A stretch of DNA of 59,452 nucleotides from NCBI GenBank assembly GCA_021463165.1, contig JAJTWY010000011.1, positions 68,072-127,523 of the forward strand, given 5' to 3'. The notes under the pieces are model-generated. The model had not been told where the DNA came from and ran no database searches. It saw only the letters and a program-made list of their open reading frames with translations. Source of the DNA: Pyrinomonadaceae bacterium (lineage in GTDB: Bacteria; Acidobacteriota; Blastocatellia; Pyrinomonadales; Pyrinomonadaceae). Below, in pieces: positions 1 through 8,107 of this stretch; the stretch's first letter is position 1; each line of letters opens with the position of its first letter. The translations under genes were made by a program, and so were the position numbers.

Positions 1-787
1 CGCCGTAACGAAGGTCGGTGACTTTCGTAAGGTCGATCGACCGGGGCTGGGCGAGAGTTGAGCTGTCGCCGGAGCGATCGCTTCCCAGAGCAGATGGAGG
101 ATCCGTAACGTCCTCTTCCTCGATCTCGATGAAGGCCAGATGACCTAGCGGGTTTAGAGGTTCGAGCCGGTCAAGATCGTCGTTCGAGAGCTGTTTGGCA
201 AGATATGAGGAAATTGCGAGATCGTAGCTCGCGGTCCGCGTATAGGCCAGGGCAGCGAGGCGTTGGCGCGTCTCGAGCGAGAGCGATCCGTCATTTGCGT
301 CCATCTCTCCGATGATCTCGGCGTATAGCCGTCCGTCCGTTACGACGGCCACATCACGCCAGTTCTTTGACGCCGAGCGTATCATCGCAGGGCCCCCGAT
401 ATCGATGTTTTCAACAGCTTCTTCGAGGCTAACGCCGTCTCGCGATATCGTCTCCTCGAAAGGATAGAGATTTACGGCCACCAGATCGATAGGTTGGATG
501 CCATGTTCCTTCATCGACGCGATATGCTCCGCGTTATCACGCAAAGCCAGGAACGCACCGTGCATTTTAGGGTGCAGGGTTTTCACGCGGCCGTCCATCA
601 TCTCGGGGAACCCGGTGACCTCGGATACATCCGTTACGCTTAGCCCTGCTTCGCGGAGTGCTTTCGCGGTCCCGCCGGTGGAAATTATCTCAACGCCGTG
701 CCTCGCCAGAGCCGAGGCAAGATCCTCGACACCTGACTTGTCTGACACGCTGATGAGGGCACGCCTGATCTTTCTGAATCCATTCAT
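1..787 (-). CDS. purH: Bifunctional AICAR formyltransferase/IMP cyclohydrolase, N-terminal part
   Basis: This is the N-terminal part of PurH, which catalyses the last two steps of purine synthesis (AICAR to FAICAR to IMP) in the cytoplasm. Translating the minus strand from the ATG at 787 gives [19 protein letters not shown], followed by the signatures [35 protein letters not shown] and [14 protein letters not shown]. These are characteristic of the MGS-like IMP cyclohydrolase domain. About 262 codons are present; the AICAR transformylase domain lies beyond the left edge of the window. A terminator-like hairpin sits just upstream of the start, so purH probably has its own promoter or is read through at a low level. 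Identification is firm; only the extent is limited by the window edge. Confidence 0.95.
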   Translation of the reverse strand, partial: MNGFRKIRRALISVSDKSGVEDLASALARHGVEIISTGGTAKALREAGLSVTDVSEVTGFPEMMDGRVKTLHPKMHGAFLALRDNAEHIASMKEHGIQPIDLVAVNLYPFEETISRDGVSLEEAVENIDIGGPAMIRSASKNWRDVAVVTDGRLYAEIIGEMDANDGSLSLETRQRLAALAYTRTASYDLAISSYLAKQLSNDDLDRLEPLNPLGHLAFIEIEEEDVTDPPSALGSDRSGDSSTLAQPRSIDLTKVTDLRYG

Positions 788-820
788 ACAAAAAAAGAAA
801 AAGCGGCTCATAGGCCGCTT
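788..820 (-). terminator. Intrinsic terminator between the 25-residue ORF and purH
   Basis: A perfect 7-bp stem (801-807 with 814-820, AAGCGGC/GCCGCTT) with a 6-nt loop is followed, on the minus strand, by a T-rich run at 788-800. It would end transcription arriving from the small ORF at 874-951, only a few bases before the purH start codon. Confidence 0.6.
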
Positions 821-873
821 CGTCAAACACTAATATATTGCAAAATCAAGAGTCGTTCAAACGGAAATCTGCG

Positions 874-951
874 TCAAACCAGGAATCTGCCCAGGAACAG
901 CAAACTCAGCACCGCGATCATCGCATAGATGATGACTTTGATTACGCTCAT
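874..951 (-). CDS. Possible 25-residue single-span membrane peptide
   Basis: The minus strand reads MSVIKVIIYAMIAVLSLLFL then GRFLV and stop: one hydrophobic helix with a short basic tail. An AAGGA-like ribosome-binding site lies about 10 bases before the ATG, and a clear intrinsic terminator follows 50 bases after the stop. This makes a complete small transcription unit in an otherwise empty 175-bp gap. I do not recognise a family. Many such peptides are accessory subunits of membrane complexes, but nothing here tells which. Its shortness means a chance ORF cannot be excluded. Confidence 0.4.
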   Translation of the reverse strand: MSVIKVIIYAMIAVLSLLFLGRFLV

Positions 952-1014
952 CCAATCTTCTATCCTTATCGAGCCTAAGGTACGGTCTGGCACCGTTCGT
1001 ACACCTGTTCTGCG

Positions 1015-2487
1015 ATGACGAGAATTTTAGCACCGATCCGGACGGTTTTCTTCACCTCAGTGGTGATTTTACAATTCTTTACAATTCTGTCCGCTCAGGA
1101 GACAGAAGTGGAGATCAAGGTCACGCTGGATCCTCGACCCTCCGCAAACGTCCGTGTGATCCTGCCAAGACCTGCTTCGACGGGCGGGAGATCGCCTCTC
1201 TGGTTCCTTGATTCATACGGTTCTGAGACCGGGCTTTCAAAGCGCGTTTCCGACATCCTTCTGTTTGATAGGTCGGGCACCCTCGTCCGGCGCCAGGATC
1301 TGCGACCGCTCGAGCGAATAGATGTCGCCGACTATGGTGAGATCCGTTATTCGGTCGAACTGACCCCGCGGCAGGGCCAGTTTTCAGAGGCACATATTTC
1401 AGTTTTGCGGGATGACACGGGGCAATTGATGCTCGACGACATCTTGCCGCAAGGTATCGCAAAGGCCGTCAAGCTTAAGGTCGATGCTCCGGCCGGTTGG
1501 CGGGTGATTCATACAGAGATCGAAACTCAGCCCGGAGCGATCGAGATCGAGGATCATCAACGCTCGGTGATCTACTTGGGGAGCGGGATCCGCGTGCATG
1601 ATCTTCGGTCGGGAGGGGCGCGCATCAAACTCGCCATTTCAGGCGAGTGGCAGTTTACGGATGCCGATGCCGCGGAGATGGTCCGGTCGGTATTTGCCCA
1701 GTATGAAAAGATCTTTGGCAAGGTCGCAGCCCCGATATTGACGGTCAGGCTGCAGAAGCTTGTTTCGGTCTCGGGCTTCGGGGCCTGGGAGGCGGACACG
1801 CGCGGCCGAAATGTGACCATTTCCTCGACCGACATGCCATTCAAAAGCCAGTCACTGCAACGCCTGCACGAACAGCTCAGGCACGAGATATTTCACCTCT
1901 GGGTGCCGAACGGCTTGAACCTGACCGGCAGTTACGACTGGTTTTATGAGGGCTTTGCTCTTTACCTCTCTCTGAAGGCGGGCGTTGCGGCAAACCGGAT
2001 CCGTTTCGACGATTATCTGGACACGCTTTCCCGCGCGTATTCGATCGATCTGATACGCCCATCGCGCCTTTCCCTGATCGAGGCATCGCGCGAAAGGTGG
2101 AAGGCCTCAAATACTGATATTTACGCGCGAGGAATGCTCGTCGCTTTCCTGTGCGACCTCTCGTTACTCGAGCGTTCAAAAGGCAAGATCTCGGTAGGAG
2201 ACGTTCTTCGGCGAGCGTACGAGCGTCATGGGGTTTCGAAGAGCTCGATGGACGGGAACGAAGCTATAGTTTCTTTGCTGAGAGAGTTTGCCGAACTGCG
2301 ACCAATAGTCGATCGCTACATCGCGGGCAGCGAGCCGATCGATCTGGAGGCTGCCGTAAAGACGGCCGGCCTTGTTTATGACAAGAGTATGCTGCGGGTG
2401 GTCGCCAAACCGAGCGGCGGACAGCGAGATTTACTCGAAAAATTGGGATATAATAGCTGGCGAAAGTTGTCGGAAGGGAAGAGATGA
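1015..2487 (+). CDS. Secreted gluzincin-like protein (M1/M61-type metallopeptidase fold)
   Basis: The 490-residue protein starts with a hydrophobic signal peptide ending near LSAQ (residues 1-27), so it is exported. Its middle carries HEIFH (residues 290-294), followed 17 residues later by the glutamate of DWFYEGFALY (E312). This is the HExxH-(about 18)-E zinc site typical of gluzincin peptidases such as M1 and M61. The N-terminal 250 residues look like beta-rich non-catalytic domains. A zinc peptidase role is therefore likely, but the substrate is unknown. It is the first gene of a plus-strand cluster: its stop codon overlaps the start of the SH3-like gene (ATGA), so the two are translationally coupled. 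Confidence 0.7.
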   Translation: MTRILAPIRTVFFTSVVILQFFTILSAQETEVEIKVTLDPRPSANVRVILPRPASTGGRSPLWFLDSYGSETGLSKRVSDILLFDRSGTLVRRQDLRPLERIDVADYGEIRYSVELTPRQGQFSEAHISVLRDDTGQLMLDDILPQGIAKAVKLKVDAPAGWRVIHTEIETQPGAIEIEDHQRSVIYLGSGIRVHDLRSGGARIKLAISGEWQFTDADAAEMVRSVFAQYEKIFGKVAAPILTVRLQKLVSVSGFGAWEADTRGRNVTISSTDMPFKSQSLQRLHEQLRHEIFHLWVPNGLNLTGSYDWFYEGFALYLSLKAGVAANRIRFDDYLDTLSRAYSIDLIRPSRLSLIEASRERWKASNTDIYARGMLVAFLCDLSLLERSKGKISVGDVLRRAYERHGVSKSSMDGNEAIVSLLREFAELRPIVDRYIAGSEPIDLEAAVKTAGLVYDKSMLRVVAKPSGGQRDLLEKLGYNSWRKLSEGKR

Positions 2488-3608
2488 GGAAGCGCGGTTT
2501 TATTTTGATTTTGCTGGCTTTTGCGGCCATTTCGCAGCTTGGATGCGGCTCCGGCGTATTCGGTGCTAACGACACTGCAACGGTGATCGCGAAAACGGCA
2601 CAGATCCGAACGTCGTACGCCGTCGTGGCCGCGGACCTCCTGGAGGTCAAGCGGGGTGACCGACTCGAAGTCGTCGATGATTTCGAATATGAAAAGGTCC
2701 TTTGGTACCGCGTTCGCGCCTTTGACGAAGCTTCAACCGAAGGATGGATCGAGGCACAGAATGTTATAACGAGCGCTACGCTTGAGAAGTCAAAGGCATT
2801 GGCCGAGGAGTTCCAGAATCAGTCGCCGCAAGCTGCCGGCATCATACGATCGGCTTCAAATTTGCGTTCGGCCCCCGATATGAATCCTGAAAATGTGCTC
2901 TTCAAGCTTGCCAACGGCTCGACATTCGAGATCATGGCTTGGAAGTTCGTTCCAAAGCAGGAAGTTCCCGATGTCGATGACGCTCCGAGAGGCGTGCAAA
3001 AGAAGGGTAAGCGATCGAAGAATGATGAGATCGAGGCGGCAAAGGAGGAGGGTGAGCCTGAGAAACTCGATGAAAAATACGATATCTGGTATCAGGTAAA
3101 GCTTGATCCCTCGGTTTCGCCGGCGCCCGCAGGCTGGCTGTTTGGCCGGCAGGTTGAGTTGCAGGTGCCGAGCGACATCGTTTTCTTTCAGCAGAACAAT
3201 CGCAAGTTCGTTACATGGCAGCGGCTCGATGCCGATTCGGCTAACAAGGTCGGATCGGGGGATAAGCAGGGGATGGCCCCCGGCAATTGGGTGATCCTCG
3301 CTCGTAGCGGCTTTTCGAAACCTGTTGACGGCATCGAGCCCGATTTCGACAGCATTCTCGTCCTTGCTTTCGACAAGTACGACCAGAGCTACTACACAGT
3401 GTGGCGTTCGACTCCGAACACAGAAGTTTGGGGCCGCCTGCCGCTAAAGGTTGATGGAAAGGGCGATAACAAGACCTTTACGGTTACGCTCCGCAATGCC
3501 TCAGGCCAGATGGACGAAAAGCGTTTCATAGTATTCCGCGACAAGAATCGCCTCCGCGTCACGCCGCCCGAGGACATCGCCCAGTACGAGACAAAGATCA
3601 AACCGTGA
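2484..3608 (+). CDS. SH3-like domain protein, secreted or lipid-anchored
   Basis: This 374-residue protein has a hydrophobic leader followed by cysteine (AAISQLGCGSG). It may be a lipoprotein, although the lipobox is a poor match. Two segments resemble bacterial SH3 (SH3b) domains: around residues 30-95 (AQIRTSYAVVAADLLEVKRG ... VLWYRVRAFD ... GWIEAQNV) and around 120-215 (IIRSASNLRSAPD ... IWYQVKL ... AGWLFGRQVEL), separated by a charged insert. Such domains bind cell-wall or protein ligands. The ATG overlaps the stop of the upstream gluzincin gene by 4 bp, and its own TGA overlaps the GTG start of the Smr gene. The three genes thus form one tight operon. The C-terminal 150 residues are not recognised. 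Confidence 0.6.
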   Translation: MRKRGFILILLAFAAISQLGCGSGVFGANDTATVIAKTAQIRTSYAVVAADLLEVKRGDRLEVVDDFEYEKVLWYRVRAFDEASTEGWIEAQNVITSATLEKSKALAEEFQNQSPQAAGIIRSASNLRSAPDMNPENVLFKLANGSTFEIMAWKFVPKQEVPDVDDAPRGVQKKGKRSKNDEIEAAKEEGEPEKLDEKYDIWYQVKLDPSVSPAPAGWLFGRQVELQVPSDIVFFQQNNRKFVTWQRLDADSANKVGSGDKQGMAPGNWVILARSGFSKPVDGIEPDFDSILVLAFDKYDQSYYTVWRSTPNTEVWGRLPLKVDGKGDNKTFTVTLRNASGQMDEKRFIVFRDKNRLRVTPPEDIAQYETKIKP

Positions 3609-3895
3609 CCGACGACGATACAACGCCGTTCACTGACCCGGTCGAGATCGAGATAACGGATTCGATCGACCTCCATTCATTCAGCCCCCGGGACATCCGG
3701 GCCGTTGTCGAGGCCTACCTTCCGGAGGCTCACAAGAAGGGCTTCAAGATCGTTCGAATAATCCACGGCAAGGGAGTGGGCGTTCAGCGCGAGATAGTAC
3801 GCAAAGTGCTGTCCGAGACGGACTTTGTAAAGAAATTCAAGAATGCGCCGGAATTCTCGGGCAGTTGGGGGGCGACAATTGTCGAGTTTGATTAA
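3605..3895 (+). CDS. Smr (small MutS-related) domain protein
   Basis: This 96-residue protein is essentially a single Smr domain. It has the conserved IDLHSFSPRDIRAVVEAYL start and the IIHGKGVGVQ motif, followed by VRKVL, ending in the strand GATIVEFD. Smr domains, the C-terminal domain of MutS2, bind nucleic acids and many cleave DNA or RNA structures; the LDLH-type and HGxG motifs form the active site. The start is a GTG overlapping the TGA of the SH3-like gene (GTGA at 3605-3608), so translation is coupled. A free-standing Smr protein could act in DNA repair or ribosome rescue; the neighbours do not decide which. Confidence 0.85.
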   Translation: MTDDDTTPFTDPVEIEITDSIDLHSFSPRDIRAVVEAYLPEAHKKGFKIVRIIHGKGVGVQREIVRKVLSETDFVKKFKNAPEFSGSWGATIVEFD

Positions 3896-3920
3896 CAGCA
3901 ACGATGGTATACTTGGCTTG

Positions 3921-4265
3921 ATGAAGATCTTGAAAGAGAAGGCATTGATAAAATTTACAGAGACCGAGTTCGGAACGGTTCGGATCGGTGAGTCTCGCGT
4001 TTCTCTCGCTTCAGTGGTTCATCATTTTAAGCTCGGAGCTACCGCTGAGGAGATCTATCACAAATTTCCGTCCTTAGACCTGGCGGAGATTTATGGGACC
4101 ATCTCCTACTATCTCGCCAATCGGGAAGCAGTTGAAAGCTATCTAAAGGATCAGGAACAAGAGGCCGAAATGGTCCGTACGGAAGTGGATAAGAAGTTTG
4201 GCAAGGAAAATGCTGAGATCCGGGCGCGGATTCTGGCACGCAAGGCGGAGCTACAATTGTCCTAA
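3921..4265 (+). CDS. DUF433 antitoxin-like protein
   Basis: The 114-residue protein contains the DUF433 core (RIGESRVSLASVVHHFKLGA, TAEEIYHKFPSLDLAEIYGT, YYLANREAVESYL), a small helix-turn-helix-like fold found in VapB-type antitoxins, with a charged C-terminal helix after residue 75. I chose the ATG at 3921; the longer open frame upstream overlaps the Smr gene. The stop is followed after three bases by the start of a DUF5615 gene, the usual partner. As in known pairs, this protein probably neutralises the downstream protein and represses their shared promoter in the 25-bp gap after the Smr gene. The family call is good; the toxin-antitoxin role is inferred from gene order. Confidence 0.8.
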   Translation: MKILKEKALIKFTETEFGTVRIGESRVSLASVVHHFKLGATAEEIYHKFPSLDLAEIYGTISYYLANREAVESYLKDQEQEAEMVRTEVDKKFGKENAEIRARILARKAELQLS

Positions 4266-4268
4266 CCG

Positions 4269-4619
4269 ATGTTGAGCGTGATTCTCGATCATGACTTCGA
4301 CCATGATGTTCTGCGCGGCTTGAAGATCCTCCTTCCCGGCCTAGATTTTACAACTGCCCAACTCGAAGGTCTTGATCGGGTTCACGATCTGAAGTTATTG
4401 CTTTGGTGTGCAAGGGCAGGCCGCCATCTGTTGACCCACGATGAGAATTCGATGCCTAGGTATTTTGGTCAATTGCTCGGTCGCGGCGAGACCTTAACCG
4501 GTGTTTTCGTGGTTCCTCGAAGAATGTCTATGCGACAAATGATCGATGAACTAAATCTTGTGATAGGGGCAACCGAGTCAAGCGAATGGACAAACATCCT
4601 GAAGATACTGCCGTTGTAG
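4269..4619 (+). CDS. DUF5615 PIN-like toxin of a DUF433 pair
   Basis: A 116-residue protein beginning MLSVILDHDFDHDVLRGLK. The early acidic residues, HDLKLLLWCARAGRHLLTHD in the middle and GVFVVPRR later match DUF5615, a compact PIN-like nuclease fold whose acidic residues would coordinate metal for RNA cleavage. Three bases separate it from the DUF433 antitoxin, so the pair is co-transcribed. The pair lies between a housekeeping cluster and a convergent gene, a common position for a mobile toxin-antitoxin module, but I see no flanking repeats. Nuclease activity is inferred from the family. Confidence 0.75.
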   Translation: MLSVILDHDFDHDVLRGLKILLPGLDFTTAQLEGLDRVHDLKLLLWCARAGRHLLTHDENSMPRYFGQLLGRGETLTGVFVVPRRMSMRQMIDELNLVIGATESSEWTNILKILPL

Positions 4620-4883
4620 TCATCGCTCCTCAATAACATCCGCCCAGACCTCATCCTCTTTTCCAAGATCGGGATAGATCGACTCGAGCAGGTCATTCTG
4701 TTCGGCCACACGGCGTTCGGCGGCGGCGAGGCGTTCGGTCAGAATGGCGTGTTTTCGCTCCAGTTCTCGCAGGTATTTGCGTCGTTCACGATAGATGCGT
4801 TCGACCGAGAACATATAGCAAAACTGAAGGCCGACGATCCCGACCAGAACCAGCGAAAGCCCTATTAGAAAATACATGAGCAT
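4620..4883 (-). CDS. Small membrane protein with coiled-coil tail
   Basis: The 87-residue protein has one transmembrane helix (residues 3-28, YFLIGLSLVLVGIVGLQFCY). A basic stretch and a heptad-rich helix follow (ERRKYLRELERKHAILTERL and onward to about residue 68), then an acidic tail. The layout suggests an inner-membrane anchor with a cytoplasmic coiled coil that could dimerise or recruit a partner. I do not recognise the family. It ends back-to-back with the DUF5615 gene (4619/4620). A second possible start is the ATG two codons later. Confidence 0.6.
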   Translation of the reverse strand: MLMYFLIGLSLVLVGIVGLQFCYMFSVERIYRERRKYLRELERKHAILTERLAAAERRVAEQNDLLESIYPDLGKEDEVWADVIEER

Positions 4884-4995
4884 AAGGAATTACTTCTCAC
4901 GTTCGGATTTTGCCGTACTCGGATTATACTATTGACCTGAGCAATCCGAAAAGAAGAATATGGTGGGATGATCGGTTCTGCCTTCGTAAACATAA

Positions 4996-5430
4996 ATGAG
5001 TATACCGACCCTAAAGTTAAAATACACGCTTCTTTGCGACGACGTACGCATCGAGATGGGCAACAAGATCTCCCTGATGGGCATATTTCAGAACATCATG
5101 GTCGAAAAGCTTCCGGTTTCGCTGATCAAATTTGCCGTCATCAACCACTGGGAAGGGCAGGGCGGACACGAGACCGAGGTGCGCATCCTCGCACCCGACA
5201 AGGCGAACCTCGTGGTTTCATCCCAACCGACCAAGATCGAGCTCGCCGAAGGCGGTTTCACCGACAACGTCAGCTTTTTTGTGAACGTTGTTTTTCCGAA
5301 CGCCGGAACGTACTGGATACAGACCATCGCTAACACTGTCGTCCTCGACGAAGTTCCGCTTATTGTGGCAGATCAGGCAAATATCGAGGCGATGCGTCCG
5401 GCCGACGAGATAACCGAGACGATCAACTAG
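4996..5430 (+). CDS. DUF6941 family protein
   Basis: This 144-residue cytoplasmic protein matches the DUF6941 pattern: LKYTLLCDDVRIEMGNKISL, MGIFQNI, a beta-sandwich-like middle (HETEVRILAPD) and a C-terminal GTYWIQTI segment. The family is widespread in diverse bacteria and has no established biochemical role; the sequence suggests a small all-beta domain. No strong Shine-Dalgarno sequence precedes the ATG. It converges on the carboxypeptidase-regulatory-domain gene, with only 4 bp between stop codons. Function unknown. Confidence 0.7.
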   Translation: MSIPTLKLKYTLLCDDVRIEMGNKISLMGIFQNIMVEKLPVSLIKFAVINHWEGQGGHETEVRILAPDKANLVVSSQPTKIELAEGGFTDNVSFFVNVVFPNAGTYWIQTIANTVVLDEVPLIVADQANIEAMRPADEITETIN

Positions 5431-5434
5431 CGGA

Positions 5435-6064
5435 TCATTGACCGGGTTCTGAATCCAACGCGATCGCCAGTCGGTAGACCATCGCCGAATCGACGTCGAT
5501 CTCCTTCATACCTTTTCCGTCTTTTAGGGATGCCCGGACCCTGAGTTTGGCGGTGCCTTCGGGCATCGAGAACGAAAATTCGCCGAGAGAGTCGGTGCCG
5601 GTCTCGAATAGCTTGCGAACGGAGCCGTCCGCGTTGACACGCTCTATGACGACCTTGGCTCCGCCGGCACTGTGACCCGTCTTATAAAATACACTGCCCC
5701 GCAATATAACGCGGGAACCACGGTCGACGAGCATGATCAGACGGTCACCGAGGTCACGCGGCTTACCCTTTTTGATCTCGACGTTATACTGGACCGCTGC
5801 CGTATAGCCGCGGGCTTCGAATGCGAGGTTGTAGATCCCCGGCTCGAGGCCTTCGAGGACAAAGTATCCTTTGGCGTCAGTTTTTGCGGATCTCAGATCG
5901 ACGCCCTTCTGGCGGGCCGAGATCGTTGCACCCGCAATGCCTTCGTCCTTTACATTTCGCACCTTTCCACGTACTCCACCCGTTTCCTGCGCCAAGACAG
6001 ACGAGACCAGACAAAAAACGATCAGTGCGAGAAATGCTAGTTTTTTTCTATGGCTAAACGACAC
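5435..6064 (-). CDS. Secreted carboxypeptidase-regulatory-like domain protein
   Basis: The protein (209 residues from the proposed GTG at 6064) has a signal peptide (KKLAFLALIVFCLVSSVLAQ). A carboxypeptidase-regulatory-like/Cna-B type beta-sandwich follows: GGVRGKVRNVKDEGIAGATI, TDAKGYFVLEGLEPGIYNLA, FEARGYTA. A second similar domain carries VILRGSVFYKTGHSAGGAKV and DSLGEFSFSMPEG. Such domains are structural modules of surface proteins. The frame stays open up to 6217, but that extension overlaps the upstream epimerase gene, so I place the start directly before the signal peptide. It is the last gene of the S9-UXS-epimerase run. Confidence 0.65.
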   Translation of the reverse strand: MSFSHRKKLAFLALIVFCLVSSVLAQETGGVRGKVRNVKDEGIAGATISARQKGVDLRSAKTDAKGYFVLEGLEPGIYNLAFEARGYTAAVQYNVEIKKGKPRDLGDRLIMLVDRGSRVILRGSVFYKTGHSAGGAKVVIERVNADGSVRKLFETGTDSLGEFSFSMPEGTAKLRVRASLKDGKGMKEIDVDSAMVYRLAIALDSEPGQ

Positions 6065-6140
6065 TTTTGAATAATGATTCGTGCTCTTTCGGTCTTTACT
6101 CTTAGGCCCTATGCTCAGAGAAGACACAGGAGTCGGAAAT

Positions 6141-7133
6141 CTAGCTCCCGGCCTGCTTGCTCGACGAGGCGATGTCGCCGCTGAAATCAGCCGCAACATC
6201 ATTGATGATGTCGTCAAGTGTGCGGGTTGGCTTGTAACCTACGAGACTCCGTGCTTTTTCGAGGCTTGGGACGCGTCGCTGCATGTCCTCGAAACCTTCT
6301 CCGTAGACTTCGTCGTACGGAACATACTTTATCGAACTCGAACTGCGGGTCAGCCGGATCGCCCGTTCGGCGAGATCGTTGATCGAGACCTCTTCGCTGT
6401 TGCCGAGATTCACGACCTGGCCAAAGCAAGCCGGGGTCTCAAGCAGCCGCGTCAGCCCCTCGACCACGTCAGCGACGTGTCCAAAACACCGCGACTGTGT
6501 GCCGTCGCCATGGACCTCGATGACCTCATTTTTTAGTGCGGCTTGGACAAATCGCGGCACGACCATACCGTACTGGCCGGTCTGCCTCGGGCCGACGGTA
6601 TTGAACAACCTGGTTACGACAACCGGCAACTGCGTTTCTTTCCAGTGGGCGAGAGCGAGGAATTCGTCGAGAGTTTTCGCGCACGCATACGCCCAGCGGT
6701 GTTTGTCAGTAGCGCCGGTGAGCAGGTCGTCGTCCTCATGGAAGGGAACCGAGATCCCTTTGCCGTAAACCTCCGACGTACTGGGTATCAGAACACGTTT
6801 TCGATACCGGGAGCAGAATTTGAGGACCGTATCGGTGCCGTGAAAGATCGTTTCGATCGTTTTTACCGGCTGTTCCATGATCAAGCGAACGCCGACCGCG
6901 CTTGCCATATGATAGACGCGGTCGGTTTCGCGGATGAGCTCTTCCATCAGAGCCGCGTTGAGGACCGTGTCGATGATCAAGCGGAATCTTGAATTCTCTT
7001 CGAGGTGGGCAATATTCGAGTATCGTCCGGTCGAGAGGTCATCGATCACCGTGACATGATGCCCGTCGCCGATCAGCTTGTCTGCCAGGTGGCTTCCGAT
7101 AAAACCGGCCCCGCCCGTTATTAGGATCTTCAT
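6141..7133 (-). CDS. NAD-dependent sugar-nucleotide epimerase/dehydratase (extended SDR)
   Basis: A 330-residue extended short-chain dehydrogenase. It has the Rossmann glycine motif GGAGFIGSH at residues 7-15, the S/T of PSTSEVYG, the catalytic YACAK (YxxxK), and the substrate-side motif RLFNTVGPRQ. Members act on UDP- or GDP-sugars. The closest resemblance is to UDP-glucose 4-epimerase and UDP-glucuronate decarboxylase relatives, so the exact reaction is open. It follows the UDP-glucuronate decarboxylase gene with a 36-bp gap, and the two probably supply activated sugars for a surface polysaccharide. No glycosyltransferases lie nearby. Confidence 0.85.
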   Translation of the reverse strand: MKILITGGAGFIGSHLADKLIGDGHHVTVIDDLSTGRYSNIAHLEENSRFRLIIDTVLNAALMEELIRETDRVYHMASAVGVRLIMEQPVKTIETIFHGTDTVLKFCSRYRKRVLIPSTSEVYGKGISVPFHEDDDLLTGATDKHRWAYACAKTLDEFLALAHWKETQLPVVVTRLFNTVGPRQTGQYGMVVPRFVQAALKNEVIEVHGDGTQSRCFGHVADVVEGLTRLLETPACFGQVVNLGNSEEVSINDLAERAIRLTRSSSSIKYVPYDEVYGEGFEDMQRRVPSLEKARSLVGYKPTRTLDDIINDVAADFSGDIASSSKQAGS

Positions 7134-7169
7134 AAAGCCAAGTATATCGCAAAATTCGGGATAGGATAG

Positions 7170-8102
7170 CTATACGACCGAGGCGAAATAGGCCGCGGTC
7201 CTCTTGAGCCCTTCGGCGAGAGGGACGGTGGGTTCCCAGCCGAGGAGTTCTTTGGCTCTTTCGATATTGGGTTTCCGCTGTTTGGGATCGTCCTGCGGCA
7301 GTGGCATGAATTTCAGCCGAATATCTTTTCCCGTAGCTTTGCCAACCTCGTCCGCGAGTTCCTTCATTGTGAACTCGCCGGGATTGCCAAGGTTAACGGG
7401 CATATGAACATTGTCACCATCGACGTTCATCAGCCGGATAATGCCGTCGACGAGGTCGCTTACGTAGCAGAATGACCGGGTTTGCGAGCCGTCGCCATAG
7501 ATGGTAAGTTCTTCATCCTTTAACGCCTGGACGATGAAATTCGAGACGACGCGGCCGTCATTCTCGAGCATTCGCTCGCCGTAAGTATTAAAAATACGGA
7601 CGATACGCGTATCGACACCACTTTGACGGTGATAATCCATCATCAGCGTTTCGGCAACGCGCTTGCCTTCGTCGTAGCAGCTCCTCAATCCGATCGGGTT
7701 GACGTTGCCCCAATAGCTCTCGGTCTGTGGATGTTCGATCGGGTCGCCATAAACTTCGCTGGTCGATGCCTGCAGGATACGGGCCCGCACTCTTTTCGCG
7801 AGGCCGAGCATATTGACCATTCCCATCACATTTGTCTTTACGGTCTTGACGGGATTGTACTGGTAATGAACCGGCGATGCGGGGCAGGCGAAATTATAGA
7901 TCTGATCGACCTCGAGGAATATTGGTTCCGTCACATCGTGCCGGATGATCTCGAAGTTGGGGTTTCCGGCCAGATGAGCAACATTCACCTTCCGGCCTGT
8001 GAAGAAATTGTCGAGGCAGATGACCTCATTTCCTTCGTCTAACAACCGTTCGCAAAGGTGCGAACCGATAAAGCCGGCACCGCCGGTTACTAATATTCGC
8101 AT
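7170..8102 (-). CDS. UDP-glucuronate decarboxylase (UDP-xylose synthase)
   Basis: A 310-residue protein of the UXS family, which converts UDP-glucuronate to UDP-xylose with bound NAD. Clear signatures are [14 protein letters not shown] at the start, [31 protein letters not shown], the catalytic tyrosine and lysine in SCYDEGKR, and [10 protein letters not shown]. The length is normal for the soluble bacterial enzyme. It starts only 5 bp after the stop of the S9 peptidase gene and is followed by a second epimerase, so all are likely co-transcribed. Confidence in the family is high; specificity within it is inferred from the motif set. Confidence 0.9.
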   Translation of the reverse strand: MRILVTGGAGFIGSHLCERLLDEGNEVICLDNFFTGRKVNVAHLAGNPNFEIIRHDVTEPIFLEVDQIYNFACPASPVHYQYNPVKTVKTNVMGMVNMLGLAKRVRARILQASTSEVYGDPIEHPQTESYWGNVNPIGLRSCYDEGKRVAETLMMDYHRQSGVDTRIVRIFNTYGERMLENDGRVVSNFIVQALKDEELTIYGDGSQTRSFCYVSDLVDGIIRLMNVDGDNVHMPVNLGNPGEFTMKELADEVGKATGKDIRLKFMPLPQDDPKQRKPNIERAKELLGWEPTVPLAEGLKRTAAYFASVV

Positions 8103-8107
8103 ACATT

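Noticed and set aside
5435..6217. Longer version of the carboxypeptidase-regulatory-domain protein starting at 6217
   Set aside because: The extra 51 residues overlap the upstream epimerase gene and precede a complete signal peptide, so a start at 6064 is more likely.
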